From Streptomyces stelliscabiei (GTDB taxonomy: Bacteria; Actinomycetota; Actinomycetes; Streptomycetales; Streptomycetaceae), in the NCBI RefSeq assembly GCF_014873495.1, contig NZ_JADBGF010000001.1, positions 6,448,001 to 6,512,000 of the forward strand: 64,000 nt of DNA, in the 5' to 3' direction. Every line of letters starts with the position of its first letter. Position 1 is the first letter of the stretch. This document shows, in pieces, positions 15,558-25,823 of the stretch. The position numbers were made by a program, and so were the translations under genes. Below the pieces are notes generated by a model that worked only from the letters and a program-made list of their open reading frames with translations, did no database searches and was not told the origin of the DNA.

Positions 15558-16178
15558 TCAGGGTTTCAGGCCGCGCAGGGTCAGCGTCAGCAGGCGGTCG
15601 GCCAGGTCCGGGTCGTCCGGGGTCTCCTCGGCCGCCAGCGCGATCGCGTGGGTGAGCTGGAGCAGGTCACCGATCGACACGTCCTCGCGCACCGTGTGGG
15701 CCCGTTGCGCCCGCCGGAGCAGGGCGGTGCCCGCCTCCCGGATGGGGGCGCAGCACCGGGCCAGGTCCGAGGTGTTCTCGTCCGCGGCGCGGGAGTCCGC
15801 GTACGAGACCGTCATCAGGGCCTGGGCCAGACCTCGGTATTCGCCCGCATGGGTGATGATGTCGCGCAGCCAGGAGACGAGTGCGGTGCAGGGCCGGGCC
15901 GCGTCGAGTTGCTCGCCCGCCCGGGCCAGCAGGTCGCCGACGGCCTCCTCGAAGACCGCGCCGAGGAGGGCCTGGCGGTTGGGGAAGTGGCGGTACAGGG
16001 TGCCGATGCCCACGTCCGCGCGGCGGGCGATGTCCTCCAGCGAGGCGGACGTCCCGTGGGCCGCGAAGGCGAGACGGGCCTCCGCGAGCAGCCGGTCGCG
16101 GTTGCGGCGGGCGTCGGCCCGCATCGGGCGGGCCCCTGCGGGGGTTTCCGCCGAAGCCTGGGCCGGGGTCGGGCTCAC
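15558..16178 (-). CDS. TetR-family transcriptional regulator
   Basis: 206 residues. The N-terminal helix-turn-helix is ARLAFAAHGTSASLEDIARRADVGIGTLYRHFPNRQALLGAVF (about residues 35-77); the remainder is an all-helical ligand domain of the type with a central CTALVSWLRDIITHAG segment. It ends with the usual LLTLTLRGLKP. Its target is unknown; it stands alone between convergent/tandem neighbours and could be self-regulated. The GTG at 16178 follows AGGTGGAACCACC; the frame is open further upstream but crosses a palindromic repeat. Confidence 0.85.
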   Translation of the reverse strand: MSPTPAQASAETPAGARPMRADARRNRDRLLAEARLAFAAHGTSASLEDIARRADVGIGTLYRHFPNRQALLGAVFEEAVGDLLARAGEQLDAARPCTALVSWLRDIITHAGEYRGLAQALMTVSYADSRAADENTSDLARCCAPIREAGTALLRRAQRAHTVREDVSIGDLLQLTHAIALAAEETPDDPDLADRLLTLTLRGLKP

Positions 16179-16238
16179 GGTGGTTCCACCTGCTCTCTGC
16201 GCTGGGGGATGTTCAGCCCAAGAGCTCGGGTGAGCGCG

Positions 16239-16309
16239 GGAGTTGCGCGGGTGCCGGTCCCTGCGGGGCTGGTCGCGCGGTTCCCCGCGCCCCTCTGAGG
16301 GGCGCGGGG
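16239..16309. repeat. dispersed palindromic element doubling as accA2 terminator
   Basis: Carries GGCTGGTCGCGCGGTTCCCC and a perfect 11-bp stem CCCCGCGCCCC (16283-16293) / GGGGCGCGGGG (16299-16309). It lies 26 bp beyond the accA2 stop, so the stem probably terminates that transcript. Confidence 0.6.
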
Positions 16310-16334
16310 ACACGGCTGCTCGCGTGGCGCCGGA

Positions 16335-18107
<1,773 letters not shown>

Positions 18108-18444
18108 GATGGCTCCCTCTCCTTGAAACAAGCCGAGTTTAGGGACTGCCGACACGGCGTTTCGACCCGTCCACAATGGTGAGCTTGCCCACACGGAGCG
18201 TGAAACGAGGCTCACTCAACCTGCGAAATCCCTTGTCGCACAGCATTGCGCAGGTCTCCATGCGGAAACCCTAGCCCTCTGATGTGGTCAAGGTCTCTGT
18301 GCGGCCGCGCTGCGGCCGGTTGGGTTTCTTTGTGGAGTCCCTACTAATGGCCCAACGATTCTTTGCTCTCGTGAGAACCCTTGTCCCGGGGTTTACCCGT
18401 TAGTAGCGTTCGCGATGTCTCGAACGCCTGCCTGGGGTGACGAC
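18108..18444. promoter_or_regulatory. divergent region between accA2 and a membrane-protein gene
   Basis: About 340 bp without a supported gene. It holds a hairpin GCGGCCGCGCTGCGGCCG near 18301-18318 and inverted heptamers CTACTAA (18341-18347) and TTAGTAG (18400-18406), 52 bp apart, which could be paired half-sites. Promoters for both divergent genes are expected here. Confidence 0.4.
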
Positions 18445-18504
18445 ATGAGTCCGCGAGGCGCTGAGAGCAGCAGGACGAGAGTGGAAAGTGGGTGGGGGCG
18501 GTGA
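18445..18504 (+). CDS. possible 19-residue leader peptide
   Basis: ATG at 18445 after GGGGTGACGAC opens a 19-codon frame (MSPRGAESSRTRVESGWGR) whose TGA overlaps the GTG at 18501 of the next gene as GTGA. That is the usual sign of translational coupling. Very short, so it may be chance; no homology can be judged. Confidence 0.3.
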   Translation: MSPRGAESSRTRVESGWGR

Positions 18505-19022
18505 TCCGCAGACCGGTGGCGGTGGTCACGGCGTTCGTGCTGTTCGTGGAAGGGCTCGGAATCGCCGGGCTGCAGTGGTTCCTCGGCACGGTCGTCGACC
18601 GCCAGAAGATGTCCCTCGCCGGGCTGGATCCGGACGCGATGTCCCTCTCCACGAAGGCCGGGGGTGTCGTCTTCGGCCTCTACTTCGTCCTCTGCGGTGT
18701 GGTCGCCCTGCTCGTCGGGGTGCGCAACCGGCCCGCCGCCGGGCTCGGCAGGATCCTGCTCATCAGCGTGGCCGTCGTGCACGGGCTGCTCGGCGCGCTC
18801 ACGGTGGGGCTGGTCGGGTGGGGCGCGTTCGCGTTCATGATGGTCGTGCTGGGGCTCGTGCTGCTCACGCTGATGACGTACGACCGGCAGGACGGAAGCG
18901 CTGACGCCGTGTCGGGTGGCGCCGGTGGGGCCGACGGGCCCGGCGAGGCGAAGGAGTCGGGTGGAGTGGGTGGCGCCGGTGGGTCGGAGCCGGTCGCTCC
19001 TGCGGCGCCCAGCGCCTCGTGA
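18501..19022 (+). CDS. four-helix integral membrane protein of unknown function
   Basis: 173 residues with four hydrophobic segments: VVTAFVLFVEGLGIAGLQWF (about 6-26), VVFGLYFVLCGVVALLVGV (about 53-73), ILLISVAVVHGLLGALTVGL (about 82-104) and AFAFMMVVLGLVLLTLM (about 107-123). The tail is a Gly/Ala-rich, acidic low-complexity cytoplasmic stretch. No named family. The GTG at 18501 overlaps the stop of a possible leader peptide; an in-frame GTG at 18492 is the alternative. Confidence 0.75.
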   Translation: MIRRPVAVVTAFVLFVEGLGIAGLQWFLGTVVDRQKMSLAGLDPDAMSLSTKAGGVVFGLYFVLCGVVALLVGVRNRPAAGLGRILLISVAVVHGLLGALTVGLVGWGAFAFMMVVLGLVLLTLMTYDRQDGSADAVSGGAGGADGPGEAKESGGVGGAGGSEPVAPAAPSAS

Positions 19023-19092
19023 CGGGACCGGCGCTCACCGTGTGACGGGACCGGCGCTCGCCTGGTGACGCTTCGGCGCGATCCCCGCGTGT

Positions 19093-19713
19093 TCAGTTCT
19101 CGCGGGGTGTCCACAGCTCCGTGATGCCTACGCCCAGTTGGGCCAGCAGGCGCCGGAGCAGGGGCAGGCTGAGGCCGATGACGTTGCCGTGGTCACCGTC
19201 GATGCCCTCGATGAACGGGGCCGAGCGGCCGTCGAGGGTGAACGCGCCCGCCACGTGGAGGGGTTCGCCCGAGGCGACGTACGCGGCGATCTCCTCGTCG
19301 GTGGGGTCGCCGAAGTGGACGACCGTGGAGGCGGTCGCGGAGGCGTGGCGGCCGGTGGCGGTGTCGTAGACGCAGTGGCCGGTCTGGAGCGTGCCGGCGC
19401 GGCCGCGCATCGACTTCCAGCGGGCGGTGGCCTCCTCGGCGTCGGACGGCTTGCCGAAGGCCTGGCCGTCCAGGTCGAGGACCGAGTCGCAGCCGACCAC
19501 CAGGGCGCCCTTGACCTCGGGCTTCGCGGCCACCACGGAGGCCTTGGCCTCGGCCAGGGCGAGCGCTAGGTCGGCGGGGGTGGGGGCGCTGACGGCGTCC
19601 TCGTCGACGCCGCTGACGATCACCTCGGGGGTGAGGCCGGCCTGGCGGAGGAGGTTGAGCCGGGCGGGGGACTGGGAGGCGAGAACGAGGCGGCGGCGCT
19701 GGTGGTCGGTCAT
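19093..19713 (-). CDS. maf: Maf-type nucleoside triphosphate pyrophosphatase
   Basis: 206 residues. Maf proteins hydrolyse non-canonical or surplus nucleoside triphosphates (dTTP, UTP, modified bases) to the monophosphate. The N-terminal LVLASQSPARLNLLRQAGL is the signature strand-loop, followed by VVGCDSVLDLDGQAFGKP with the catalytic aspartate and HFGDPTDEEIAAYV, GEPLHVAGAFTLDG and IDGDHGNVIGLSLPLL. TACCCT (19726-19721) is 7 nt before the ATG, so it may be leaderless. It lies downstream of pccB-accE on the same strand, as in other Streptomyces. Confidence 0.92.
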   Translation of the reverse strand: MTDHQRRRLVLASQSPARLNLLRQAGLTPEVIVSGVDEDAVSAPTPADLALALAEAKASVVAAKPEVKGALVVGCDSVLDLDGQAFGKPSDAEEATARWKSMRGRAGTLQTGHCVYDTATGRHASATASTVVHFGDPTDEEIAAYVASGEPLHVAGAFTLDGRSAPFIEGIDGDHGNVIGLSLPLLRRLLAQLGVGITELWTPREN

Positions 19714-19810
19714 GGGCGCCAGGGTATCGGCGGGGGTGCGTCCGGGGAGTGGGCCGGGGCGCGTTGATGCGGTGGGGTGGTGCGCGCTCGTCCGGTGCGC
19801 TGGGTGGGGT

Positions 19811-19840
19811 GCGGTTACCTGGTGCGCGGTTACCTGGTGC
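19811..19840. repeat. exact 15-bp tandem duplication
   Basis: GCGGTTACCTGGTGC occurs twice head to tail in the gap upstream of maf. The rest of the 360-bp gap (19714-20073) is G+C-rich with no supported gene. Confidence 0.6.
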
Positions 19841-20073
19841 GCTGAGTGGGGCGCGTGAGGCTCGGTGGGTGGGGGCGCGCGTCGTGCGGTGGGTGGGTCG
19901 GGGGCGCGCCGGGGGGTGTCCGTCCTCGGATCGGCGCGGAATCGGTCGGGCGGGAGGCGCGGGGCGTCGACGCGCCAACCGCTGTGGGCGGACACCCCCC
20001 GGCACGCCCCCTTCTCGCCGTACGCGGCCGATCCTGCGTGCGTCGCGCGCCCGCCTGATCGCCGTACGTGGAT

Positions 20074-20202
20074 TCAGTGCAGGCCGAGGACCAGCATCGC
20101 CAGGAGCATGGCGAAGGCCATGAGGACGCCGAGCCGCCGAAGCATGGCCTGCGTGTCGCGCAGTTCCTTCGGCGGCTCGTTCTCAGGGTCGGACCAGAGC
20201 AT
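20074..20202 (-). CDS. 42-residue single-span membrane protein
   Basis: A short frame, ATG at 20202, reading MLWSDPENEPPKELRDTQAM then LRRLGVLMAFAMLLAMLVLG and LH. It has a polar, acidic N-terminus, a double arginine and one strong hydrophobic helix (about residues 25-41), i.e. an N-in single-pass protein. G/C at third positions in almost every codon supports it being real. It sits between accE and maf on their strand. A perfect 16-bp palindrome lies 36 nt upstream of the start. Function unknown; possible partner of a membrane complex. Confidence 0.6.
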   Translation of the reverse strand: MLWSDPENEPPKELRDTQAMLRRLGVLMAFAMLLAMLVLGLH

Positions 20203-20237
20203 GCTGCGATGGTGCGTCGCCCGGGGGGCCGGGCGCC

Positions 20238-20253
20238 TGAGTACGCGTACTCA
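20238..20253. promoter_or_regulatory. perfect 16-bp palindrome upstream of the 42-residue protein
   Basis: TGAGTACGCGTACTCA, a complete dyad with no spacer, between accE (stop at 20275) and the small membrane-protein start (20202). A strong candidate operator or promoter element; the binding protein is unknown. Confidence 0.55.
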
Positions 20254-20274
20254 AGTTGGTAGGGGAGGTTCCGC

Positions 20275-20487
20275 TCAGCCGGGCCAGTAGGTGCGGCTCC
20301 AGGTCGTGGGGCCCGGGGCCGGGAGGCGGTGGGCGGCGATGCGGGACGGGTCGGCCCAGGAGTCACGGGGGGCGGGCGCGCCGGCGGGCTGCTCCGCCGC
20401 TGCTGCCGCGGTGCGGGCGCGGACGACGGCGAGTGCGGCGGCGAGTTCTTCGGGGGTGGGGTTTCCCCGGACGACCTTGATGGTCAT
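20275..20487 (-). CDS. accE: acyl-CoA carboxylase epsilon subunit
   Basis: 70 residues beginning MTIKVVRGNPTPEELAAALAVV, the signature of the small actinobacterial epsilon subunit that binds the beta subunit and raises carboxylase activity. The middle is a variable Ala-rich linker and the end (SWADPSRIAAHRLPAPGPTTWSRTYWPG) is also conserved. It follows pccB by 17 bp and has a GGAGCCGAC ribosome binding site, so the two are co-translated. The name pccE is also used for this gene. Confidence 0.9.
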   Translation of the reverse strand: MTIKVVRGNPTPEELAAALAVVRARTAAAAAEQPAGAPAPRDSWADPSRIAAHRLPAPGPTTWSRTYWPG

Positions 20488-20504
20488 GTCGGCTCCGTGG
20501 GGGG

Positions 20505-22103
20505 TTAGAGGGGGATGTTTCCGTGCTTCTTCGGGGGGAGACTCTCGCGTTTGGTGCGCAGTTGGCGCAGGCCGCGGATGAGGTGGCGGCGGGTTTCGGA
20601 GGGGGTGATCACGGCGTCGACGTAGCCGCGTTCGGCCGCGGTGTAGGGGTTGAGGAGGGTGTCCTCGTACTCCTGGATGAGGCGGGCGCGGACGTCTTCG
20701 CGTTCGGCCTCGGGGGTGGCGGCGATGGTGCGGCGGTGCAGGATGTTGACCGCGCCCTGGGCGCCCATGACGGCGATCTGGGCGGTGGGCCAGGCGAGGT
20801 TGAGGTCGGCGCCGAGGTGTTTGGAGCCCATGACGTCGTAGGCGCCGCCGAAGGCCTTGCGGGTGATGACGGTGATGAGGGGGACGGTGGCCTCGGCGTA
20901 GGCGTAGATGAGTTTGGCGCCGCGGCGGATGATGCCCTCGTGTTCCTGGCCCACGCCGGGCAGGAAGCCGGGGACGTCGACGAAGGTCAGGACGGGGACG
21001 TTGAAGGCGTCGCAGGTGCGCACGAAGCGGGCGGCCTTCTCGGAGGCGTCGATGTCCAGGCAGCCGGCGAACTGCATGGGCTGGTTGGCGACGATCCCGA
21101 CGGGGTGGCCCTCGACGCGGCCGAAGCCGGTGAGGATGTTCGGGGCGAACAGGGCCTGGGTCTCGAAGAACTCGGCGTCGTCCAGGACGTGTTCGATGAC
21201 GGTGTGCATGTCGTAGGGCTGGTTGGCGCTGTCCGGGACGAGGGTGTCCAGTTCCAGGTCCTCGCCCGTCACGCTCAGGTCGGCCTGCTCGGGGAAGACC
21301 GGGGGCTCGCTGAGGTTGTTGGAGGGCAGGTAGGACAGCAGCTGTTTGACGTACTCGATGGCGTCCTTCTCGTCGCCCGCCATGTGGTGGGCCACGCCGG
21401 AGGTGGCGTTGTGGGTGCGGGCGCCGCCCAGTTCCTCGAAGCCGACGTCCTCGCCGGTGACGGTCTTGATGACGTCGGGGCCGGTGATGAACATGTGCGA
21501 GGTCCGGTCGACCATGACGGTGAAGTCGGTGATCGCGGGGGAGTACACCGCGCCGCCCGCGCACGGGCCGACCACCAGGGAGATCTGCGGGATGACGCCG
21601 GAGGCATGGGTGTTGCGGCGGAAGATCTCGCCGTACATGCCCAGCGCCATCACCCCTTCCTGGATGCGGGCGCCGCCGGAGTCGTTGATGCCGACGACCG
21701 GGCAGCCGGTCTTCAGCGCGAAGTCCATCACCTTCATGATCTTCTGGCCGAAGACCTCACCCAGGGACCCGCCCAGCACCGTGAAGTCCTGCGAGAACAC
21801 GGCCACCGGACGGCCGTCGACCGTGCCGTAGCCGGTGACGACACCGTCGCCGTAGGGGCGGCTTCGTTCCATGCCGAAATCGGTGGAGCGGTGCCGGGCG
21901 AACTCGTCGAACTCCACGAAGGAGTCCTCGTCCAGGAGCAGTTCGATACGCTCACGGGCCGTCAGTTTGCCCTTCGCGTGCTGCTTCTCCACCGCGCGCT
22001 CGGAGCCGGCGTGCGTCGCCTCGTCGATACGACGCTGCAGGTCCGCGAGCTTCCCCGCGGTCGTGTGGATGTCGATGCTTGCTGGCGCTTCCGGCTCGGA
22101 CAT
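20505..22103 (-). CDS. pccB: propionyl/acyl-CoA carboxylase beta subunit (carboxyltransferase)
   Basis: 532 residues, full length for the family. It has the two crotonase-like halves of a carboxyltransferase: N-terminal part with YGDGVVTGYGTVDGRPVAVFSQDFTVLGGSLGE and GINDSGGARIQEGV, and C-terminal part with DVPGFLPGVGQEHEGIIRRGAKL and ITRKAFGGAYDVMGSKHLGAD. It moves CO2 from carboxybiotin on AccA2 to propionyl-CoA (and acetyl-CoA). The gene leads a short operon with accE and is divergent from birA, which makes the biotinylated partner. Confidence 0.95.
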   Translation of the reverse strand: MSEPEAPASIDIHTTAGKLADLQRRIDEATHAGSERAVEKQHAKGKLTARERIELLLDEDSFVEFDEFARHRSTDFGMERSRPYGDGVVTGYGTVDGRPVAVFSQDFTVLGGSLGEVFGQKIMKVMDFALKTGCPVVGINDSGGARIQEGVMALGMYGEIFRRNTHASGVIPQISLVVGPCAGGAVYSPAITDFTVMVDRTSHMFITGPDVIKTVTGEDVGFEELGGARTHNATSGVAHHMAGDEKDAIEYVKQLLSYLPSNNLSEPPVFPEQADLSVTGEDLELDTLVPDSANQPYDMHTVIEHVLDDAEFFETQALFAPNILTGFGRVEGHPVGIVANQPMQFAGCLDIDASEKAARFVRTCDAFNVPVLTFVDVPGFLPGVGQEHEGIIRRGAKLIYAYAEATVPLITVITRKAFGGAYDVMGSKHLGADLNLAWPTAQIAVMGAQGAVNILHRRTIAATPEAEREDVRARLIQEYEDTLLNPYTAAERGYVDAVITPSETRRHLIRGLRQLRTKRESLPPKKHGNIPL

Positions 22104-22274
22104 CGGGATGCGGCTCCCTGCCTGCTCATGGGGACGTGAAAGATCGGTACGTGCTGCTGGGCGCGTAGGGGGCGGTGCGTACGTGCTCAGAAGTGTGTGG
22201 GGTTACTCATCCGTAGCGTAGTGCTGCGCCTACCGTTCGGCAGTGCGGCGTTTACCACACCTAGGGTGGGTTGC

Positions 22275-23147
22275 ATGACGCCGCGAGATGCCTCAGACGA
22301 CGGAAACGACCAGTCCGGCAGCAGGTGGTCCGACCTGGACCGGCCGCCCCTCAACTCCGCCTCCCTGCGCCGGGCGCTGGTCCGGGACGGCGGGCTGTGG
22401 AGCTCCCTGGACGTGGTGCCCGTCATCGACTCCACCAACACCGACCTCGCCGGGCGCGCCGACCGCCTCGCCGAGGGTGCCGTGCTCGTCGCGGAGAAGC
22501 AGCGGGCGGGCCGCGGACGCCTGGACCGCATCTGGACCGCGCCCGCGCGCTCCGGCCTGTTCTTCTCCGTCCTCCTCAAGCCGGGCGAGGTGCCCGTCGA
22601 GCGTTGGGGATGGCTGCCGCTGCTCACCGGCGTCGCCGTCGCGACCGGGCTGTCCCGGGCCGCCGGGATCGACACGGCACTCAAATGGCCCAACGACCTG
22701 CTGGTGACCGTGGACGGTCAGGAGCGCAAGGCCGGCGGCATCCTCGCGGAGCGGGCCGGGGCGGACGGCGTGGTGATCGGGATCGGCATCAACGTCAGCC
22801 TGCGGGAGAACGAACTGCCGGTGCCCGCCGCCGGATCCCTGCTGCTCGCCGGAGCCGTGACCACGGACCGCGATCCGCTGCTGCGGGCCGCGCTGCGGGC
22901 GCTGGAGGAGTGGTACGGGCGGTGGCGGGCCGCCGGCGGCGACCCCTCGGTGAGCGGACTCCAGGAGACCTACGCCGCCGGGTGCGCGACCTTGGGGCGC
23001 AAGGTGCGCGCCGAACTGCCCGGGGACCGGTCAATCGTGGGGGAGGCCGTGGCGGTGGACGGGGACGGCAGGCTGGTGCTCGCCACGGAGGCCGGGGTGC
23101 AGGAACCGGTGGGAGCGGGGGACATCGTGCATCTGCGGCCCGCGTGA
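22275..23147 (+). CDS. birA: biotin-protein ligase
   Basis: 290 residues. It attaches biotin to the carrier lysine of AccA2 via biotinyl-AMP. The catalytic module shows IDSTNTDLAGRA, AEKQRAGRGRLDRIWTAP (biotin/ATP loop), ALKWPNDLLV, RKAGGILAE and VIGIGINVS, plus a short C-terminal SH3-like domain. No N-terminal DNA-binding domain is present, so it is a monofunctional ligase and not the biotin repressor. TAGGGT (22262-22267) lies 7 nt before the ATG, suggesting a leaderless mRNA. Divergent from pccB. Confidence 0.93.
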   Translation: MTPRDASDDGNDQSGSRWSDLDRPPLNSASLRRALVRDGGLWSSLDVVPVIDSTNTDLAGRADRLAEGAVLVAEKQRAGRGRLDRIWTAPARSGLFFSVLLKPGEVPVERWGWLPLLTGVAVATGLSRAAGIDTALKWPNDLLVTVDGQERKAGGILAERAGADGVVIGIGINVSLRENELPVPAAGSLLLAGAVTTDRDPLLRAALRALEEWYGRWRAAGGDPSVSGLQETYAAGCATLGRKVRAELPGDRSIVGEAVAVDGDGRLVLATEAGVQEPVGAGDIVHLRPA

Positions 23148-23359
23148 CGTGTGGGGATGATGGGGCCTGGGCACCCGGTGTCGCGTGTACGAGGGGACTC
23201 GGAGCGTCGGCCTCCGGTGGCCCCGGCCGGCGCGGGGTGCCGTCCGCCGGAAGGCGTACGCCCCCTTCGGCTCACCTCCCGGAGTGAGCTGGCGCACACC
23301 TGCCGTAGAGTTGAGGCCGGTCGAGTACGTGACCGCGGGAGATCGGAAGGGCAGCAGGA

Positions 23360-24523
23360 GTGAGCGTCGAGGACACGGGCTCCGGCACGGACGCGGATGA
23401 CCGCGTGGAGCCGCCCCCGCTCTCGGCTTCGCTCGAGCGGTCGGAACCCCATGACGTGGACGCCGACGAGGAGGACCCGCTGGCGCTGCGCCTCGAAGGG
23501 CTGATCCTCGGGGCCGAGCGCCGGTACACCCCCTTCCAGGCGGCACGCAGCGCGGGCGTCTCCATGGAGTTGGCGTCCCGTTTCTGGCGGGCCATGGGCT
23601 TCGCGGACATCGGCCAGGCCAAGGCGCTGACCGAGGCGGACGTCCTCGCGCTGCGGCGGCTCGCCGGTCTGGTGGAGGCGGGGCTGCTGAGTGAGGCCAT
23701 GGCGGTGCAGGTGGCCCGGTCGACCGGGCAGACCACCGCGCGGCTCGCCGAGTGGCAGATCGACTCCTTCCTGGAGGGGCTGACCGAGCCGCCGGAGCCG
23801 GGGATGACCCGGACCGAGGTGACGTATCCGCTGATCGAGCTGTTGCTGCCCGAGCTGGAGGAGTTCCTCGTCTACGTCTGGCGGCGTCAGCTCGCCGCCG
23901 CCACCGGGCGGGTCGTCCAGGCCGCGGACGACGAGGAGATGGTCGACCGGCGCCTCGCGGTCTGCTTCGCCGACCTCGTCGGGTTCACGCGGCTGACCCG
24001 CCGTATGGAGGAGGAGGAGCTCGGCGAACTGGTCGAGGCCTTCGAGACCACGGCGGCGGACCTCGTGGCGGCGAACGGCGGGCGGCTCATCAAGACCCTG
24101 GGCGACGAGGTCCTGTACGCCACGGACGACGCGGGCGTCGCCGCCGAGATCGCGCTGCGCCTCATCGAGACCATGGCCAACGACGAGACCATGCCGGAGC
24201 TGCGTGTCGGCATGGCCTTCGGCACGGTGACGACGCGGATGGGCGACGTCTTCGGTTCGACCGTGAACCTCGCCAGCCGGCTCACCTCGATAGCGCCGAA
24301 GGACGCGGTCCTCGTCGACGGTGCCTTCGCCGAGGAGCTGATCCGCACGGGCGAGGCCCCCGCCTCCGAGGCCGAGGCCGCCGAAGCCGCGGCCGCCGCG
24401 GAGAAGGAGGGCGAGGAGCCGCCGACGTACCGCTTCGCGCTCCAGCCGATGTGGCAGCGCCCGGTGCGTGGCCTGGGAGTCGTCCAGCCGTGGCTGCTCA
24501 CGCGGAGGCCGGGGCAGGTCTGA
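23360..24523 (+). CDS. cya: class III adenylate cyclase
   Basis: 387 residues. The N-terminal part (about 40-120) looks like a helical sensory region; the cyclase domain (about 195-330) has CFADLVGFTRLTRRM with the first metal aspartate, GGRLIKTLGDEVLYATDD with the second, and AFGTVTTRMGDVFGSTVNLASRL. It makes cAMP from ATP. In S. coelicolor the corresponding cya controls germination and development. The GTG start follows GGAAGGGCAGCAGGA. It follows birA by about 210 bp on the same strand. A C-terminal Ala/Glu-rich stretch is normal for the orthologue. Confidence 0.9.
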   Translation: MSVEDTGSGTDADDRVEPPPLSASLERSEPHDVDADEEDPLALRLEGLILGAERRYTPFQAARSAGVSMELASRFWRAMGFADIGQAKALTEADVLALRRLAGLVEAGLLSEAMAVQVARSTGQTTARLAEWQIDSFLEGLTEPPEPGMTRTEVTYPLIELLLPELEEFLVYVWRRQLAAATGRVVQAADDEEMVDRRLAVCFADLVGFTRLTRRMEEEELGELVEAFETTAADLVAANGGRLIKTLGDEVLYATDDAGVAAEIALRLIETMANDETMPELRVGMAFGTVTTRMGDVFGSTVNLASRLTSIAPKDAVLVDGAFAEELIRTGEAPASEAEAAEAAAAAEKEGEEPPTYRFALQPMWQRPVRGLGVVQPWLLTRRPGQV

Positions 24524-24624
24524 CGGGCGGCTCCGGCGGGCGGGTGCCTGGGAGCCTGCTGGCCCGCGCCTGTGCCGGTGCCTCTGCTCTGTGGGGTGTT
24601 CCGTCGGTGACTTGGGGAGCCCTC

Positions 24625-25515
24625 TCACCTGCGCAGGGCGTCGTCGACGCAGAGGCCGACGATCGGGACGCACAGGCCCGGCTTGGTGGGCTTCGTGGGG
24701 GTGGCCGTGTCGCCGGGGGTGGTCGGCGTGTTCGGGGAGTCCGGGGACTGGGGTGCGGTCGGCTGCTGGGGCGCTGCCGCTGGTGGCCCGGTGGGCGCGG
24801 GGGGAGTGGGCCGGGGGGATTCGGGGGTGTCCGCCGCCCGGGGAGCGTCGGGCGCGGGCGCGGTGCTGTCGAGGTCGTCGCGTGCGCCGGGAGCGTGGGG
24901 GTCGGAGGGGACCTCGACACCGATGGCGGGGTCGGGCGGGGAGGTGGAGGGGGCCGGCGTGGGGGCGGTCGCTCCTGGGGACGGCGGCTGGGTCGGGGCC
25001 GGGTCCTCGCCGCCCATGGGGGTGTCGGCGGTCGGGGTCCCCGCGTCGGCCGGGGGCTCGTCGCCCACCGTCGTGCCGGCGTCGGTCGCCTCGTCCGTGA
25101 CCCCGTCCGGCGCACTCGGCGCCGGGCCCGCCGCACCGGCGCCGCCGCCGACGGGGTCCGACGCCACCCGCAACAGACTCAGCGCCCCCGCCGCCAGCGC
25201 CATCCCGCCCACCGCGAGCAGCAGTTTCCGGGGCCGGGGACGCCGGTGCCGACCGCGCGGGCGGGGCGTGGGCTCGTCGTGAGCGCCGCCGGCCGGGTCG
25301 GAGGGGCCTGAGGCGAAGGGCGAGAACGCCACGGCCGGCCGTGCGGGGGCCGCCGACGGCCGCCAGGGCGCCGACCGCGCCGGTGAGTCCGGTGCGGCAG
25401 TCCTCGCCGGTGCGGAAGCCGGTGGTGCCGTGGGCGCGGTGGTGGCCGGCGTCGGTGACTCCTGTCGCGCTCGTGGTGCGGTCGATGCCGGCCGGGTGGC
25501 CGTGTCCGTCGTCAT
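24625..25515 (-). CDS. Pro/Thr/Ala-rich single-pass protein of unknown function
   Basis: 296 residues, very rich in Pro, Ala, Thr and Ser. A disordered cytoplasmic part with a basic stretch (PRPRGRHRRPRPRK, about residue 85-98) precedes one membrane helix (LLLAVGGMALAAGALSLL), then a long low-complexity extracellular stalk. The end, LCVPIVGLCVDDALRR, has two cysteines seven residues apart that could form a disulfide. This looks like a surface protein spanning the wall. No family is recognised. Convergent with the cyclase gene. Confidence 0.6.
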   Translation of the reverse strand: MTTDTATRPASTAPRARQESPTPATTAPTAPPASAPARTAAPDSPARSAPWRPSAAPARPAVAFSPFASGPSDPAGGAHDEPTPRPRGRHRRPRPRKLLLAVGGMALAAGALSLLRVASDPVGGGAGAAGPAPSAPDGVTDEATDAGTTVGDEPPADAGTPTADTPMGGEDPAPTQPPSPGATAPTPAPSTSPPDPAIGVEVPSDPHAPGARDDLDSTAPAPDAPRAADTPESPRPTPPAPTGPPAAAPQQPTAPQSPDSPNTPTTPGDTATPTKPTKPGLCVPIVGLCVDDALRR

Positions 25516-25795
25516 GGTTCGTCCCTCCCCTACGCGCCCGTGTCCGCCGGTGCGCCTGTGGCGGAGCGCAGATTATGTGCAGGAGAGGGCGGTACGGCCG
25601 GAGAAGGCCCCGGTGTCACTCGTACGGGGAGAAGTTTGCCGGGGTTTGTCAAGGGGACACCCCGTGCGGGCTCTCGTTGGGGTGGGCGCCGGGCGTGGGG
25701 ATGACGCGTCGGCCGTCCCTCAGGATCCGCGCCTGCCGCCGGTTCCGTCGGGGGTTTGCGTCGGCCGGGGCGGCTGCGATGATCGAGGGCACGGA
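25516..25795. other. gene-free divergent promoter region
   Basis: About 280 bp between the proline-rich protein and the enoyl-CoA hydratase. Reading frames through it have no convincing start or family; promoters of both genes are expected. A short A/T-richer patch (GAAGTTTGCCGGGGTTTG) lies near 25630. Confidence 0.4.
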
Positions 25796-25811
25796 GTTAA
25801 CCCGCGTTAAC
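25796..25811. promoter_or_regulatory. GTTAAC dyad before the enoyl-CoA hydratase gene
   Basis: GTTAACCCGCGTTAAC: two self-complementary hexamers separated by 4 bp, ending 12 nt before the ATG and overlapping the space just upstream of the ribosome binding site. An unusual A/T island in this DNA; a likely repressor site. Confidence 0.5.
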
Positions 25812-25823
25812 CGGGAGGGTTCT

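Noticed and set aside
20523..22139. A 538-codon plus-strand frame opposite pccB
   Set aside because: Shadow of pccB; composition is rich in Gly, Val, Asp and Arg, typical of antisense frames in Streptomyces.
22275..23147. BirA as biotin repressor
   Set aside because: There is no N-terminal helix-turn-helix domain; it is a ligase only.
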